NCBI GenBank assembly: GCA_964393615.1
Contig: CAYMUR010000003.1
Location: 58,873 to 122,872, forward strand
DNA length: 64,000 bases
From: CAYMUR01 sp964393615
GTDB lineage: Bacteria > Planctomycetota > Planctomycetia > Pirellulales > Pirellulaceae
Reading direction: 5' to 3'
Below, piece by piece: positions 16,636 through 26,973 of the stretch; the stretch's first letter is position 1; every line of letters begins with the position of its first letter. The notes below the pieces were generated by a model. The model was not told where the DNA came from and made no database searches. It saw only the letters and a program-made list of their open reading frames with translations. The position numbers were made by a program, and so were the translations under genes.

Positions 16636-19600
16636 ATGCACACCTCTGTCACCATTGATCTTAATCCGGTTGCGAAGGATGTAGGTCTTTCCCTTCATCA
16701 AGTGGAAACGGTGATCGCGTTGCTGGATGATGGCAATACGATCCCGTTTATTACACGATATCGGAAAGACCAAACTGGAGGTGTGGATGAGGAGCGGATC
16801 AGACAGATCCAGAAACAGACGGACCAGTTGCGCTCGCTGACAGACCGCAAACAAAAAATTCTTCGGTCAATCGAGTCACAGGGAAAGTTAACCACGGAAT
16901 TAGAAGACAAGATTCGATCGGCTTCATCGACGAAACGACTAGAAGATCTTTATTTTCCGTACCGTGTCAAAAAGCAGACACTAGCGACAAAGGCTCGTGA
17001 ACGCGGGTTAGAACCATTAGCCGAAGAAATTATTAGTGGTGTTGTCCCGGCAGCCGATTTGGAATCACGTTGGCAAGCGTTTACGGACGCGGAAAAGGGT
17101 TTGCCTACTACTACGGAGGTAATGGATGGTGTTCGGCATTTGATTGCCGAGCGGTTCGGCGAACAACTCGAACTCCGAAGCACTTTACGACGTATCATCT
17201 GGAGTCGTGGTATGCTTGCCAGTGTTCGGATTGACCATTCTCCTAGTGCTGATGCGGGGTCTGCCGCTGAGGTTCCTCGAACGGCTGAGGTGGCTGTTCC
17301 TGATGTGTCGAATCAGCTTCTCAATACAACGTCAGGCAAGACGGGGGCCGATGGTCAAGTTGATGAAACCGGGAGCGTTAAGGAAAGTAGTGATATATCC
17401 TCTGTGGATACGAGCGCTAACGATGTTCCGTTGAAACAGCCAGACCAGACACCACCGAATGGTTCGGACGCCGAATCGGCTACCGGTGAGGATCCCGAAC
17501 AGCACCAGACTGAGTCAGTAACCATTTCGAGCCAAGCTGCTGATAGACGGCGAGAATCGTCAAAGCGGCAGACAAAAAAAGATAAAAAGCGACTTAAACT
17601 TGAATCGGCCTTCAAAGATTTTTTCGACTACCGTGAATCGTTACAACGCATTCCTCCTCATCGAGTTCTGGCGTTGAATCGCGGGGATCGGGCTGGTTTG
17701 CTACGAGTGAAACTGGACATCGATACTGAAATATTGCAGGCCGAGGCGAATAAGCGAACGATTGCGGCAGATCATCCTCATGTAGCATATCTACAAACTT
17801 GTGTTCGCCATGCACTTGTGCGGCTGATTATTCCGAGTCTTGAACGAGAAGTACGACGGGAACTAACCGATCGGGCAGAGACGCATGCGATTCAAGTGTT
17901 TGCACGAAACTTGCGCAATCTATTATTACAACCTCCTGTAGTGGGCCGACGTGTTTTGGCTATCGATCCTGGCTTCCGCAGCGGTTGCAAACTGGCAGGC
18001 ATTGACGAATTCGGTAGCATTTTGGGTCATGAATTGATTTATATTGTTGGTAAGTCCGAGCGGAAGAAAGAATCTCGCGAAAAACTCGCATCGACGATTG
18101 TGCAATATGACTCGTCGATTGTTGCTATTGGAAACGGTAGTGCCTGTCGGGAAACTGAAGCGTTAGTGGCCGACGTTATCGCTGTGGAACTTGCTGAGCG
18201 GAATGTCGAATATACGATTGTGAATGAAGCAGGAGCGAGTGTTTACTCGACCAGTCCACTCGGCAGGGAAGAAATGCGGGACCTTGATGCAACGCAACGT
18301 AGTGCCGTATCCATCGGTCGGCGCTTGCTTGATCCCCTGTCCGAATTGGTAAAAATCACGCCGGCCAATATTGGGGTTGGACTCTATCAGCATGATGTGA
18401 AAGCGAAGCATTTGCGCAGTTCGTTGGATGCGGTCGTGGAATCGTGTGTGAATGCAGTGGGGGTGGATGTGAATTCGGCCAGTCCCGCTTTGTTGAGTTA
18501 TGTTTCGGGATTGAATAAGTTAACAGCCAGACGAATTTACGATTATCGGCGGGAACATGGTCCGTTTAAGAATCGTGAGGAATTCAAACAAGTGCCAGGT
18601 ATTGGTGGAGCAGCCTATGTTCAGGCTGCTGGTTTTCTGAAAATTACTGGTGGGGATAATCCGCTCGATGCCACCTGGATTCATCCTGAAAGCTATCATG
18701 TTGCCGAACGAGTGTTAGCACACCTTGGCAGTAGCATTGAAGAAATGGCTCGGCGCGTTCAAGGCCCCACTGCGCTCAAGTCATTGGCTGAAGACAGTTC
18801 CGAAGCGAGAACGGAGTCGATTCAGCAGCCCACGACGGACGATATGGCTGACCAACGCAATGCAGAGGAAGTGTCGACGTTGCCAATCGCTGGTGAGGCG
18901 GAACTGCCAACGGAGAACATTCACGTGGTCAAACCATCAGCGCCGGATTTACCATCTGACGCATCACCAACTGAGGCTGGAAGCGAAGAAATTCCCGAAC
19001 GCGTGGTGGAGGCCAATGCACAAGCCGATGCGAACGTTTTGGACAGAGAGCTCGTCCAAGATGAGTCGACAGAGTCAACCCCAGTTGTTGTCAATCGGGA
19101 TGTTGCGACTCAGGCTGTGGAGACCACGGACCAGGTGGCAGATTCGCAAGAGAGTGGCGATTTAATTGCCGGTGAGTTTGCGGGACTGTCGCTGCCACAA
19201 TTGGTCCAGGAACTGGGGATTGGTGAATTGACATTGCACGATATTCTGAATTCCTTAACCAGGCCACGGCGAGATCCACGTGAGGATTTGCCACCCCCAA
19301 TTTTTCGGCGTGGGATCATTAAACTTGATGATTTAAAACCGGGAATGGAACTTGCTGGTACCGTATTGAATGTGGTTGATTTTGGCGCCTTTGTCGATAT
19401 CGGGTTGCATGACAGTGGACTGATCCACGTGAGTCGCTTAGCAAACCAGTATATTAGTGATCCACACGAAGTGGTCAGTGTCGGCGATGTGGTCAAGGTG
19501 TGGGTCGTAGAAGTCGACAAGCAACGTCGAAGAGTGTCCTTGACCGCAATCCAACCGGGTACAGAGCGGCCAGCATCGACGAAAAAACAGGGCCGGCCCG

Positions 19601-19824
19601 AAAACGAAAAACGACAAGCGAGACCGTCGCACAAACCAAAATCTGTAAAAAAAGGCAAGAATTTCAACAAACGTCCTCGTGAACGAAAACCTTCCAAGCC
19701 ATCTGTTCCTATTACCAAGGCGATGGAAGAAGGGCGCGAGCCGATGCGAACTTTCGGCGATTTGAAACAATTCTACGATAAAACAACAGAACCGAATCAA
19801 GATTCGTCCGGTGGACAAGGGTAA
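16636..19824 (+). CDS. tex: Tex-like RNA-binding transcription accessory protein, enlarged
   Basis: A cytoplasmic nucleic-acid-binding protein related to eukaryotic Spt6. Order: N-terminal helical domain (GLSLHQVETVIALLDDGNTI, PFITRYRKDQTGGVDEERI), YqgF-like RNase H fold (RRVLAIDPGFRSGCKLAGID), helix-hairpin-helix pair (VSGLNKLTARRIYDYRREHG, FKQVPGIGGAAYVQAAGF) and S1 domain (AGTVLNVVDFGAFVDIGL). About 1060 residues against roughly 720-790 for typical Tex. The excess is two acidic Ser/Thr/Glu-rich inserts encoded at about 17238-17590 and 18770-19170, plus a basic C-terminal tail. ATG at 16636 is preferred over GTG at 16612 because the protein then starts close to the conserved domain; neither has a clear ribosome-binding site. 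Confidence 0.9.
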   Translation: MHTSVTIDLNPVAKDVGLSLHQVETVIALLDDGNTIPFITRYRKDQTGGVDEERIRQIQKQTDQLRSLTDRKQKILRSIESQGKLTTELEDKIRSASSTKRLEDLYFPYRVKKQTLATKARERGLEPLAEEIISGVVPAADLESRWQAFTDAEKGLPTTTEVMDGVRHLIAERFGEQLELRSTLRRIIWSRGMLASVRIDHSPSADAGSAAEVPRTAEVAVPDVSNQLLNTTSGKTGADGQVDETGSVKESSDISSVDTSANDVPLKQPDQTPPNGSDAESATGEDPEQHQTESVTISSQAADRRRESSKRQTKKDKKRLKLESAFKDFFDYRESLQRIPPHRVLALNRGDRAGLLRVKLDIDTEILQAEANKRTIAADHPHVAYLQTCVRHALVRLIIPSLEREVRRELTDRAETHAIQVFARNLRNLLLQPPVVGRRVLAIDPGFRSGCKLAGIDEFGSILGHELIYIVGKSERKKESREKLASTIVQYDSSIVAIGNGSACRETEALVADVIAVELAERNVEYTIVNEAGASVYSTSPLGREEMRDLDATQRSAVSIGRRLLDPLSELVKITPANIGVGLYQHDVKAKHLRSSLDAVVESCVNAVGVDVNSASPALLSYVSGLNKLTARRIYDYRREHGPFKNREEFKQVPGIGGAAYVQAAGFLKITGGDNPLDATWIHPESYHVAERVLAHLGSSIEEMARRVQGPTALKSLAEDSSEARTESIQQPTTDDMADQRNAEEVSTLPIAGEAELPTENIHVVKPSAPDLPSDASPTEAGSEEIPERVVEANAQADANVLDRELVQDESTESTPVVVNRDVATQAVETTDQVADSQESGDLIAGEFAGLSLPQLVQELGIGELTLHDILNSLTRPRRDPREDLPPPIFRRGIIKLDDLKPGMELAGTVLNVVDFGAFVDIGLHDSGLIHVSRLANQYISDPHEVVSVGDVVKVWVVEVDKQRRRVSLTAIQPGTERPASTKKQGRPENEKRQARPSHKPKSVKKGKNFNKRPRERKPSKPSVPITKAMEEGREPMRTFGDLKQFYDKTTEPNQDSSGGQG

Positions 19825-20205
19825 TGATTTCTTGACGGCTGTTGTCGCGCAGGACAATCCTTCGGCGATTGGTGTTGTGTTAGCGTTTTGGTAGGCCGTG
19901 GCTGAATGACTCTTATTGTCTCTAAGAGCAATAGGGAGTTTGCGTCTGCGAATATTGGCTACCCCAATGGCTGGTGCAGTCAACAACAACTATTCATGTT
20001 GGTGGTCGTATAGCATACGGATTGTGGATATTCTCAGTCGGTCGGCCACTTTGAACAGACATCCAATGTAGATATTATCTTTTTAAATAAAAATACAATT
20101 TGTATGAAGAGGTCAGACGGAGAAATTCTGGTTTGTAGAATTTACTGTGTGCACCTGGAACGATCTGCATTGAAATTATGAAAACCATGAGTGGAGAACT
20201 GTCGG
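19825..20205 (+). other. Gene-free stretch before the kinase gene
   Basis: About 380 bases between two plus-strand genes. An AT-rich run at about 20068-20108 is a likely promoter region for the kinase gene, but no hexamer pair is good enough to name. No T-run hairpin after tex was recognised. Confidence 0.45.
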
Positions 20206-23200
20206 ATGGCAGAGTATACACGTGACGAATTGGCGGATCTCAATTTGTTATTTGCGTTCTTGGCATTGCAGCTGAATTTTGTGGACCGTGACCAATTACT
20301 ACAAGCGATGAGTATTTGGGTAAATGATAAGTCGAGACCGCTAGGAGAAATTCTTATCGAAAAAGAGTTTCTTACCAAGGAACGTCATGCCATGCTGCAG
20401 ACGTTGGTCCAAGAATATCTACGTGAAAATGATAACGATGCCGAGAAAAGTTTGACAGCGGTTAACACCGTGACGATGTCACTGGCAGCTGTGCGCGAGG
20501 CACTTTGTCATGTGGGTGATGAGGATATTGAGAATTCATTGGCAAGGATTTCGCGGTCTTCTAGCCAAGTCGATGTCTTGACGACAATGCAACTGCCGAC
20601 GTTGCCTGACAGTTCAGGCACGACGCGCTTTAGAGTTTTGCGGCCACATGCCAGGGGAGGAATCGGCCAGATTTCTGTGGCAATGGATGATGAATTGAAT
20701 CGAGAAGTGGCGCTCAAAGAGATCCAAGACCAATTCGCCGACGATCAGATGAGCCGTGGGCGATTTGTATTGGAAGCAGAGATTACAGGAGGACTAGAAC
20801 ATCCCGGTATCGTTCCTGTCTACGGGATGGGAACCTACCCTGATGGCCGACCGTATTATGCCATGCGGTTTATTCGCGGTGACAGTCTCAAAGATGCGAT
20901 CTCTCGTTTTCACAAAGCGCATCGAAACAAACGTGCTCCCGGACAACGTACGCTTGAGTTTCGGAAACTCTTGCGGCGTTTCATCGACGTTTGTTATGCG
21001 TTGGAATATGCGCATAGTCGCCAGGTACTGCATCGCGACATTAAGCCGGGAAATATCATGCTCGGTCGGTATGGAGAAACCATGTTAGTTGACTGGGGGA
21101 TGGCTAAAGTCGTCGATGTCAGCGATGAGGAATTGACACTCGGAATAGACCAGCGGCGAATCTCACCTTCGATCGGCAAGGATTTTGTAGCCACGTCGAT
21201 GGGTTCCACGGTAGGTACCCCTCCGTATATGAGTCCGGAGCAGGCTGCAGGACGGTTAGACCGCCTGGGACCTGTTTCTGATATTTATGGGTTGGGCGCT
21301 ACCTTTTTTCACTTGCTTACCGGGCGTCCACCTTTTCGTGACAAAGACGTTGGTAGCGTGTTAAAACGTGTGAGGGAGGGAGATTTTGAGCCACCCCGAA
21401 AAATTGACAAAAGTGTTCCCAAACCGCTGGAAGCAATTTGTCTGAAAGCCATGTCACTGAGCGAAGAACAGCGGTATCAATCTGCAAATGAATTTGCCGA
21501 AGATATCGAACATTGGCTGGCAGATGAACCGGTTAGTGTTTTTCAGGAATCATTGTTGCAAAAATCGGCTCGTTGGTTTCGGCAGCACAAGGCATGGGCT
21601 CAGGCAACTGCCGCGTCGCTTGTCCTGGTTTCGATTGTTTCGCTATTTGCCCTGATTTCTGTCCAACAAGCATTACAGCGAGAAACGATTGCCAAAGTAG
21701 ACGAAGCGGAGGCAAAAGAGGAAGCAGTACGTCAGCGTGACTTTGCAATTCAACGATTACGCGATGCGCGGATAACGGTGGATAAATTTGTAACTGGGGC
21801 CGCCGAATCGTTACAATACCATTGGATGTATGCGGACGTACGCAAGCAATTTCTGCAGCTGGCCGTGGATGAATACGCAAAATTGACGGAACAGCAAGTG
21901 GACTTGCCTAATCTGGAAATAGAACGTGGCCGTGCATTTCAGCGTTTAGGCCAGGCTGAGCGGAGGCTGGGTAATACGTTGGCCGCCGTTGATGCCTATC
22001 AAAGTGCCGTGGAAATTTTTTGGCGCTATCCCGAAGATTCCGCTGCGAAACTGGAAATAGCGCATACGCACAACATGATGGGATTGGTTCAGGCTGACCA
22101 AAATCAACAAACTGAGGCGGAGAAATCCTATCGTTTTGCGATTGAGCATTTACAGCCAATCGTGAAAGCGTATCCGGATTTATTTGAATTTTCCCGTGCG
22201 TTGGGCGACGTGTATCACAATTTGGGTTTATTGCAACTTCATGCAGGCGATCTTGGCGCAGCAGAGGGTAGTTTGCGAGAAGCGGTCGTTGAATTGTCCC
22301 CATTACTAAGTCGAAACTTGAGCCAGAATGAATACGCAATCTCGCTTGGTAAATCACGACTTGTCCTAGGACGGATTTTACTTTTACAAGGTCAATATGC
22401 CAGTGCCTTGGAGCAGTTTGATTTTGCCCAGCAGGTTGGAGAAACGATTCTCAAGAAATCGGTTGACCTGGAAACAGTGGTAGAGGGTTCGGAACAGCGT
22501 GTCTCATTGGTGGAGGCAGAAAATGAAAATCTTGACGCGCGCGAAGTTGTCGCCACTGCTAGCCTCGAACGCGCTGCCGTATTGGGGAAAGTTGGTAAAT
22601 TCCAAGAACAACTGATGGCGTTCGAAGTGGCCGTTCAAGGATATCAGGCTCTGAGCAACAATCTCAGACATATGCGGCCCTACAAGGAAAATCTGTCCGC
22701 GACCCTTTATAACCAAGGTTGGGCACTTTACCGGTTGGGCCGCACCCGTGAAGCAGAAATGGCTTTGCGCGAGGCGTCGATCTATTATGATCACCTGGCA
22801 CGTATTTTTGAGTTGCCGAAATTCGTAGAACATAAAGGGGTTACCATCGATGCTACTGGCAGAATGTTTAGTGACCAAGGCAAGGACGAAGATGCTGCCA
22901 GAATTCATCAGACCGCGACACAAGTGTTTGCGGACCTTGCTACAGCCAATCCAGACGTACCGCGGTATGTAGAGAGGCGGGCAGTTGCAGAGGCCAATCT
23001 TGGACATGTGTTGCACAAATTGGGCCAGTTGGATCTCGCATTGGACCATTTTCAGGCAGCGGTTACAGCACTTGAACCGTTCATTGGCAGTCAACCGGAA
23101 AGACCTGAATTAAGTGACACATTGGCCGTGGTCTACAAGCAGTTGGGCACGTTGCATCTGACTAACAGTGACGAAAAAAGGGCCTTGGCAGCTTTTGAAA

Positions 23201-23691
23201 AAGCCAAGCATCATTGGCAGGAGATTACCGGTTCTGAAAAAGAATCTGCGGCCGAACATTTAAATCATTTCGCCAGGTTCTTGTTGACATGTCCTCTTGA
23301 ATCCGTGCGCGATCCGGTAGTGGCTCGACAATTAGGTCGTCGTGCGCACGACTCGGCGCCCCAAAACGCATTTTACTGTACTACGCTGGGAATCGTCGAT
23401 TATCGTACCGGCAAATGGCCGACAGCGGTTGCATGGTTGCAAAAAACCATTGCATTACGGGAGAACGAATCGCAGGCAACGGAGCTTTTTTTCCTGGCCA
23501 TGACTCTTTGGCAACAGGCGGCCGGACCCAACAATGATGCTGAACAGTATTATCAACAGGCACTCCAATGGACTATCCAACATCGCCCCGGTAATCTCGA
23601 CCTGGGCCGGGTGCGGGACGAAGCTCAGCGCGTGCGAGAGCAGTTTTCCGTGTCGGAGGTTTCCGAGGCAGCTGATTCAAACGTGGAGTAG
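20206..23691 (+). CDS. Membrane-anchored Ser/Thr protein kinase with TPR repeats
   Basis: A 1161-residue protein. Residues 1-140 are an N-terminal helical region (LADLNLLFAFLALQLNF, LGEILIEKEFLTKERHAML) seen in planctomycete kinases. The Hanks-type kinase domain (about 145-440) has VALKEI (ATP-binding Lys), HRDIKPGN near 276, DWG in place of DFG near 296, GTPPYMSPEQA near 338 and SDIYGLGATFFHLLTGRPPF. Catalytic residues are intact. A membrane helix follows at about 463-487 (AASLVLVSIVSLFALISV), then a long region of TPR-like repeats (AFQRLGQAERRLGNTLAAVDAY, LYNQGWALYRLGRTREAEMAL, LGHVLHKLGQLDLALDHFQ). ATG at 20206 has GGAG eight bases upstream and is preferred to GTG 15 bases earlier. Topology: kinase inside, TPRs outside (inference). 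Confidence 0.92.
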   Translation: MAEYTRDELADLNLLFAFLALQLNFVDRDQLLQAMSIWVNDKSRPLGEILIEKEFLTKERHAMLQTLVQEYLRENDNDAEKSLTAVNTVTMSLAAVREALCHVGDEDIENSLARISRSSSQVDVLTTMQLPTLPDSSGTTRFRVLRPHARGGIGQISVAMDDELNREVALKEIQDQFADDQMSRGRFVLEAEITGGLEHPGIVPVYGMGTYPDGRPYYAMRFIRGDSLKDAISRFHKAHRNKRAPGQRTLEFRKLLRRFIDVCYALEYAHSRQVLHRDIKPGNIMLGRYGETMLVDWGMAKVVDVSDEELTLGIDQRRISPSIGKDFVATSMGSTVGTPPYMSPEQAAGRLDRLGPVSDIYGLGATFFHLLTGRPPFRDKDVGSVLKRVREGDFEPPRKIDKSVPKPLEAICLKAMSLSEEQRYQSANEFAEDIEHWLADEPVSVFQESLLQKSARWFRQHKAWAQATAASLVLVSIVSLFALISVQQALQRETIAKVDEAEAKEEAVRQRDFAIQRLRDARITVDKFVTGAAESLQYHWMYADVRKQFLQLAVDEYAKLTEQQVDLPNLEIERGRAFQRLGQAERRLGNTLAAVDAYQSAVEIFWRYPEDSAAKLEIAHTHNMMGLVQADQNQQTEAEKSYRFAIEHLQPIVKAYPDLFEFSRALGDVYHNLGLLQLHAGDLGAAEGSLREAVVELSPLLSRNLSQNEYAISLGKSRLVLGRILLLQGQYASALEQFDFAQQVGETILKKSVDLETVVEGSEQRVSLVEAENENLDAREVVATASLERAAVLGKVGKFQEQLMAFEVAVQGYQALSNNLRHMRPYKENLSATLYNQGWALYRLGRTREAEMALREASIYYDHLARIFELPKFVEHKGVTIDATGRMFSDQGKDEDAARIHQTATQVFADLATANPDVPRYVERRAVAEANLGHVLHKLGQLDLALDHFQAAVTALEPFIGSQPERPELSDTLAVVYKQLGTLHLTNSDEKRALAAFEKAKHHWQEITGSEKESAAEHLNHFARFLLTCPLESVRDPVVARQLGRRAHDSAPQNAFYCTTLGIVDYRTGKWPTAVAWLQKTIALRENESQATELFFLAMTLWQQAAGPNNDAEQYYQQALQWTIQHRPGNLDLGRVRDEAQRVREQFSVSEVSEAADSNVE

Positions 23692-24084
23692 GTCTCATCC
23701 ACCATCCCAGACGCATCTTGGCGACAAGGTAGTTGCTGATGTGTGTTCACAGGGCATCTTCCAGGTTCGATTTGTAGTTCTTGTGCAATCTGGCGCCCTA
23801 AGTCTTTTCTATTGAAGTCGTTAGGTAAAAATTTCCGGCATAAATCATGTGCAGAGTTTAACGGTTCTTCCACTGATTCGTTTTCTCCGGATGCTGCCTG
23901 CTAGGCAATCTTTAGGTTTGAAGACCGGTTTATTCATTCGTTTTGGTAAAGAAAACGAATTATATCGAAAGGTGCTGTTCTCCGTGAAGTATGCGTTGTG
24001 CCTGTTTGGGAAATCGTTCGGATTGCAATGAACTTAGAACAAAGTGATCGCCAATTACAATCCAGCCGCAGGGGGGAAGTTGAA
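23692..24084 (+). other. Gene-free stretch before the TonB-dependent receptor gene
   Basis: About 390 bases. A minus-strand frame at 23625-23873 is open but overlaps the kinase end and has no support. A plus-strand in-frame extension of the receptor reaches 23998 (GTG), but the start at 24085 is better. No Fur-box or riboswitch was recognised. Confidence 0.45.
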
Positions 24085-26541
24085 ATGACTACTTGGACGT
24101 TGAGATTCTGTCAGGGCATGTTGGCACTGGCATTTTTTGGATTGTGGGAAACCCATGATGTCCGTGGTAGTGAAACGAAGGACTTGTTCGAAGAAGAGAG
24201 TGAAGTCGTGTTTGTGGCGGGTGAATTTTCGGCGGCGGTCGAATCGTCTGGCGACCAACGCATTGATAGTTTTTTGGATGGGTCGGGCTCGATTCTCCCG
24301 GCCATGGCTAGAATGCGGCTCAAACAACAACCCGACCAACCGGCGATAGCGCCAACGATCGAACAGGCGGAACCGACGTCCCTTTCTCTCGCCTCCACTC
24401 GATTGTCGAGCGTGTTTTCCGCCAGCCAAGCCAGTATTGTTAACCAGTTAAGTGCTGAACGAATGGCCGAGGGAATCAGACCAGGGAGTGATTTTGTTCT
24501 GGGAATTGAGTCTACAATTCTTAGCACCACTGATGCGGGAAACCTAATCAGCAAGTCCAACGCGGTATTGGGTGTAAGTACCGAACAGCGGACACCCATT
24601 GTCACCTACAACGTTGCTCGTGGTCGTCATATAGGTCAGCAATCGGGTAGCGGTTCTTATTGGTTTGCCGCGCGGCAGGATCTGGACACGTTGATGAGTA
24701 AGATCGACTCACGCATTGTCGACAACTTTCTCGTGATTCAAGGACCCTACTCATCACTGTACGGCCCCGGTTACGCGTTTTTCGATGTCGAGTTGTTGAA
24801 AGCGCCTCGGTACAAGCAGGGGTATCAAAGTCACGGTCGCACAAGTCTCGACTGGAAACACAACGGTGATCAATGGTATGGACGGGAAACCTTGTATGGT
24901 GGTTCTAATAACTGGGGTTACCGGGTCGGATATGGCCATCGGACCGGGAATGATTACCAAACGGGCGATTCACTTGAAATGCCGTCCAGCTACAAGTCTC
25001 GTGATTGGGATATTGCATTGGGATGGGATCCATCTTCACACGAGCATATTGATTTTTGGGCACTGCGACTCGATCAGACCGATGTGGAATTCCCTGGCCA
25101 GATTTATGACATGCGGTATTTGGTGACGGACGCATACAAGGTCGAATATGTAAACGATTGTGTTAGTTTTTCAGACGAGCTGGAAGCTGAGGTCTGGTAT
25201 AACCGCACACGCTTCGAAGGCGACAACATGGGAGCCGGAAAACGAAGACAAATTCCTGGACTGGGAGGTATCAATGTTGATTTTAGTCCATTCATAGGAG
25301 TTGGTGATTTTGTCGGTACAACAGATGTTGACGCGATGTCAACTGGTTATAGTGTGGCAACGACCTGGGGTTGTCAAAAATGTGATTATCTTAAAGTGGG
25401 TACGGATTTACGTTTCTTGAAACAGCGTCTCAACGAATACAACAGCATTGGTAATATTGTAGGCTTGCCGCCAGGTTTTCCGCCCCAAATTGATTTTGCC
25501 AATAATCCGATTGCTAATGCAAGGTCTTCCAACCCTGGTATCTATTTTGAACGAGGACGGGCGGTGAGTTCGTGTTGGAATCTTAAAATGGGTGGCCGGA
25601 TGGATGCCGTTGCGACCGATTCGGATCCGACGCAAAGCCAGCAAATTGAAAACTCGGTTGGTCAGGATCTGTCCCGTGATTTCTTACTGTATTCGGGTTA
25701 TTTGACTGCAGATCGGAAGGTCGGATCGCATTGGACACTTGATTTAGGAGCTGGTTATGCCAAACGGCCGCCGACGTTGACAGAGCTTTACGCGGACAAC
25801 CCGTTCATTGCCGTGTTACCACAACTCGTCGTCTCCCGTGTCATTGGAAACCCCGATCTGGAGGCGTCGGGAATGTGGCAAATGGATGTCGGTTTGACCG
25901 CCAACTACTCAAGGCTGCGGACCGGAGCGCGAGGTTTTTATGCCTTCATCGAAGATTATATCACCTACGATTTTTTGGATGACATTGGATTTGGAACCTC
26001 GTTCAACCCGGTCAACACTACGCTGGCCACTTTGGTAGGTGGTGAACTTTACGGCGAATACGACTTTGGTTGTCGTTGGACCGGTTTTACGACTTTGAAT
26101 TATGTCGAAGGATTGGACCGGACCCGTGATAACTCAATCGGTAATATTCGCCAAAGCGTTACGCCACTTGGCGCCCGTAGCGGATCTTTAGCGACCGAGG
26201 AATCGTTGGCGGTGATTGCACCATTGAATGGTCGCGCCGGATTGCGCTGTCACGACGCCTGCCCGAATCCTCGTTGGGCCGTCGAGTTGGCTGCTGATTG
26301 GACCAATGATCAAGATAAAATTGCCACGAGCCTCGCAGAACTCGAAACACCGGGGTACGTGATTTATGACATTCGCGCCTACCGACAAGTCAGCAAGAAT
26401 CTTTTAATGACGGTTGGTGTTGAAAACCTTTTTGACCGGTTTTACCAACAGCATTTTGACCCGCATTTCAATCCAGGAGCGAACCTAGGCGTATTCCAGC
26501 CTGGGCGGACGTTCTACACTGGTATTGATTGGACATATTGA
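24085..26541 (+). CDS. TonB-dependent outer-membrane receptor
   Basis: An 818-residue outer-membrane transporter. A signal peptide (MTTWTLRFCQGMLALAFFGLW) leads to a variable N-terminal region of about 130 residues, a plug domain (SDFVLGIESTILSTTDAGNLI, FLVIQGPYSSLYGPGYAFFDVELL, the last being the typical end of the plug) and a 22-strand-type barrel rich in aromatic, alternating strands. It ends ENLFDRFYQQHFDPHF...TFYTGIDWTY, with the usual terminal aromatic residue. GGGGGGAAG nine bases before the ATG at 24085 decides the start. The substrate cannot be told: no TonB/ExbBD, iron or cobalamin gene is adjacent. A conserved TonB box at the mature N terminus was not identified. Confidence 0.88.
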   Translation: MTTWTLRFCQGMLALAFFGLWETHDVRGSETKDLFEEESEVVFVAGEFSAAVESSGDQRIDSFLDGSGSILPAMARMRLKQQPDQPAIAPTIEQAEPTSLSLASTRLSSVFSASQASIVNQLSAERMAEGIRPGSDFVLGIESTILSTTDAGNLISKSNAVLGVSTEQRTPIVTYNVARGRHIGQQSGSGSYWFAARQDLDTLMSKIDSRIVDNFLVIQGPYSSLYGPGYAFFDVELLKAPRYKQGYQSHGRTSLDWKHNGDQWYGRETLYGGSNNWGYRVGYGHRTGNDYQTGDSLEMPSSYKSRDWDIALGWDPSSHEHIDFWALRLDQTDVEFPGQIYDMRYLVTDAYKVEYVNDCVSFSDELEAEVWYNRTRFEGDNMGAGKRRQIPGLGGINVDFSPFIGVGDFVGTTDVDAMSTGYSVATTWGCQKCDYLKVGTDLRFLKQRLNEYNSIGNIVGLPPGFPPQIDFANNPIANARSSNPGIYFERGRAVSSCWNLKMGGRMDAVATDSDPTQSQQIENSVGQDLSRDFLLYSGYLTADRKVGSHWTLDLGAGYAKRPPTLTELYADNPFIAVLPQLVVSRVIGNPDLEASGMWQMDVGLTANYSRLRTGARGFYAFIEDYITYDFLDDIGFGTSFNPVNTTLATLVGGELYGEYDFGCRWTGFTTLNYVEGLDRTRDNSIGNIRQSVTPLGARSGSLATEESLAVIAPLNGRAGLRCHDACPNPRWAVELAADWTNDQDKIATSLAELETPGYVIYDIRAYRQVSKNLLMTVGVENLFDRFYQQHFDPHFNPGANLGVFQPGRTFYTGIDWTY

Positions 26542-26864
26542 TCGACATGATGCGGCAGGGGGACCAGAAGCCGATTGGATGCTGGCTCGGTTATCGGAAA
26601 CGATGGTGTTAGGTTGCTTGCTAATAAAAAATTAAAAATCTGTTGGATAGCGACCTAGAACAATTTAAAAATTCCTCGAACCGGCTCGAACTGGGAGTTT
26701 GTTTTTCATGCTGAATTGGTTCGGAATTTGCTGTATGGTTGTGGGGCTCAATGTGAGCAGCGATGTCTAACGGGTGTCCATCTTTTGGGTAGGCCCCATC
26801 AAGCCTCCCTCGAAAGACAATTTTGGCCGCCAGATTTGACTTAGACTTTACGCGACAGACACAG

Positions 26865-26895
26865 CCCAGTAGCATAGAAGACCCAGTAGCATAGA
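26865..26895. repeat. Direct repeat, 14-bp unit spaced 17 bp
   Basis: cccagtagcataga occurs at 26865-26878 and again at 26882-26895. Confidence 0.85.
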
Positions 26896-26933
26896 TCGGT
26901 CTGGCATGCTAAACTGGAGAAGATGAAACATCT

Positions 26934-26957
26934 GTTTGGGGAGACGTTTGGGGAGAC
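26934..26957. repeat. 12-bp exact tandem repeat just upstream of the ferredoxin gene
   Basis: gtttggggagac occurs twice in direct succession, ending 16 bases before the ferredoxin ATG. Confidence 0.88.
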
Positions 26958-26973
26958 GAAGGACAAGTAGCCG

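Larger units (their letters stand above)
26542..26973 (+). other. Gene-free stretch with short direct repeats
   Basis: About 430 bases between the receptor and ferredoxin genes. It contains two direct repeats near its 3' end (26865-26895 and 26934-26957) and an A-rich run near 26621-26640. No recognisable gene or RNA family. Confidence 0.5.

Noticed and set aside
23625..23873. 82-codon minus-strand frame between the kinase and receptor genes
   Set aside because: Overlaps the end of the kinase gene and shows no family motif; possible gene remnant but not supportable.
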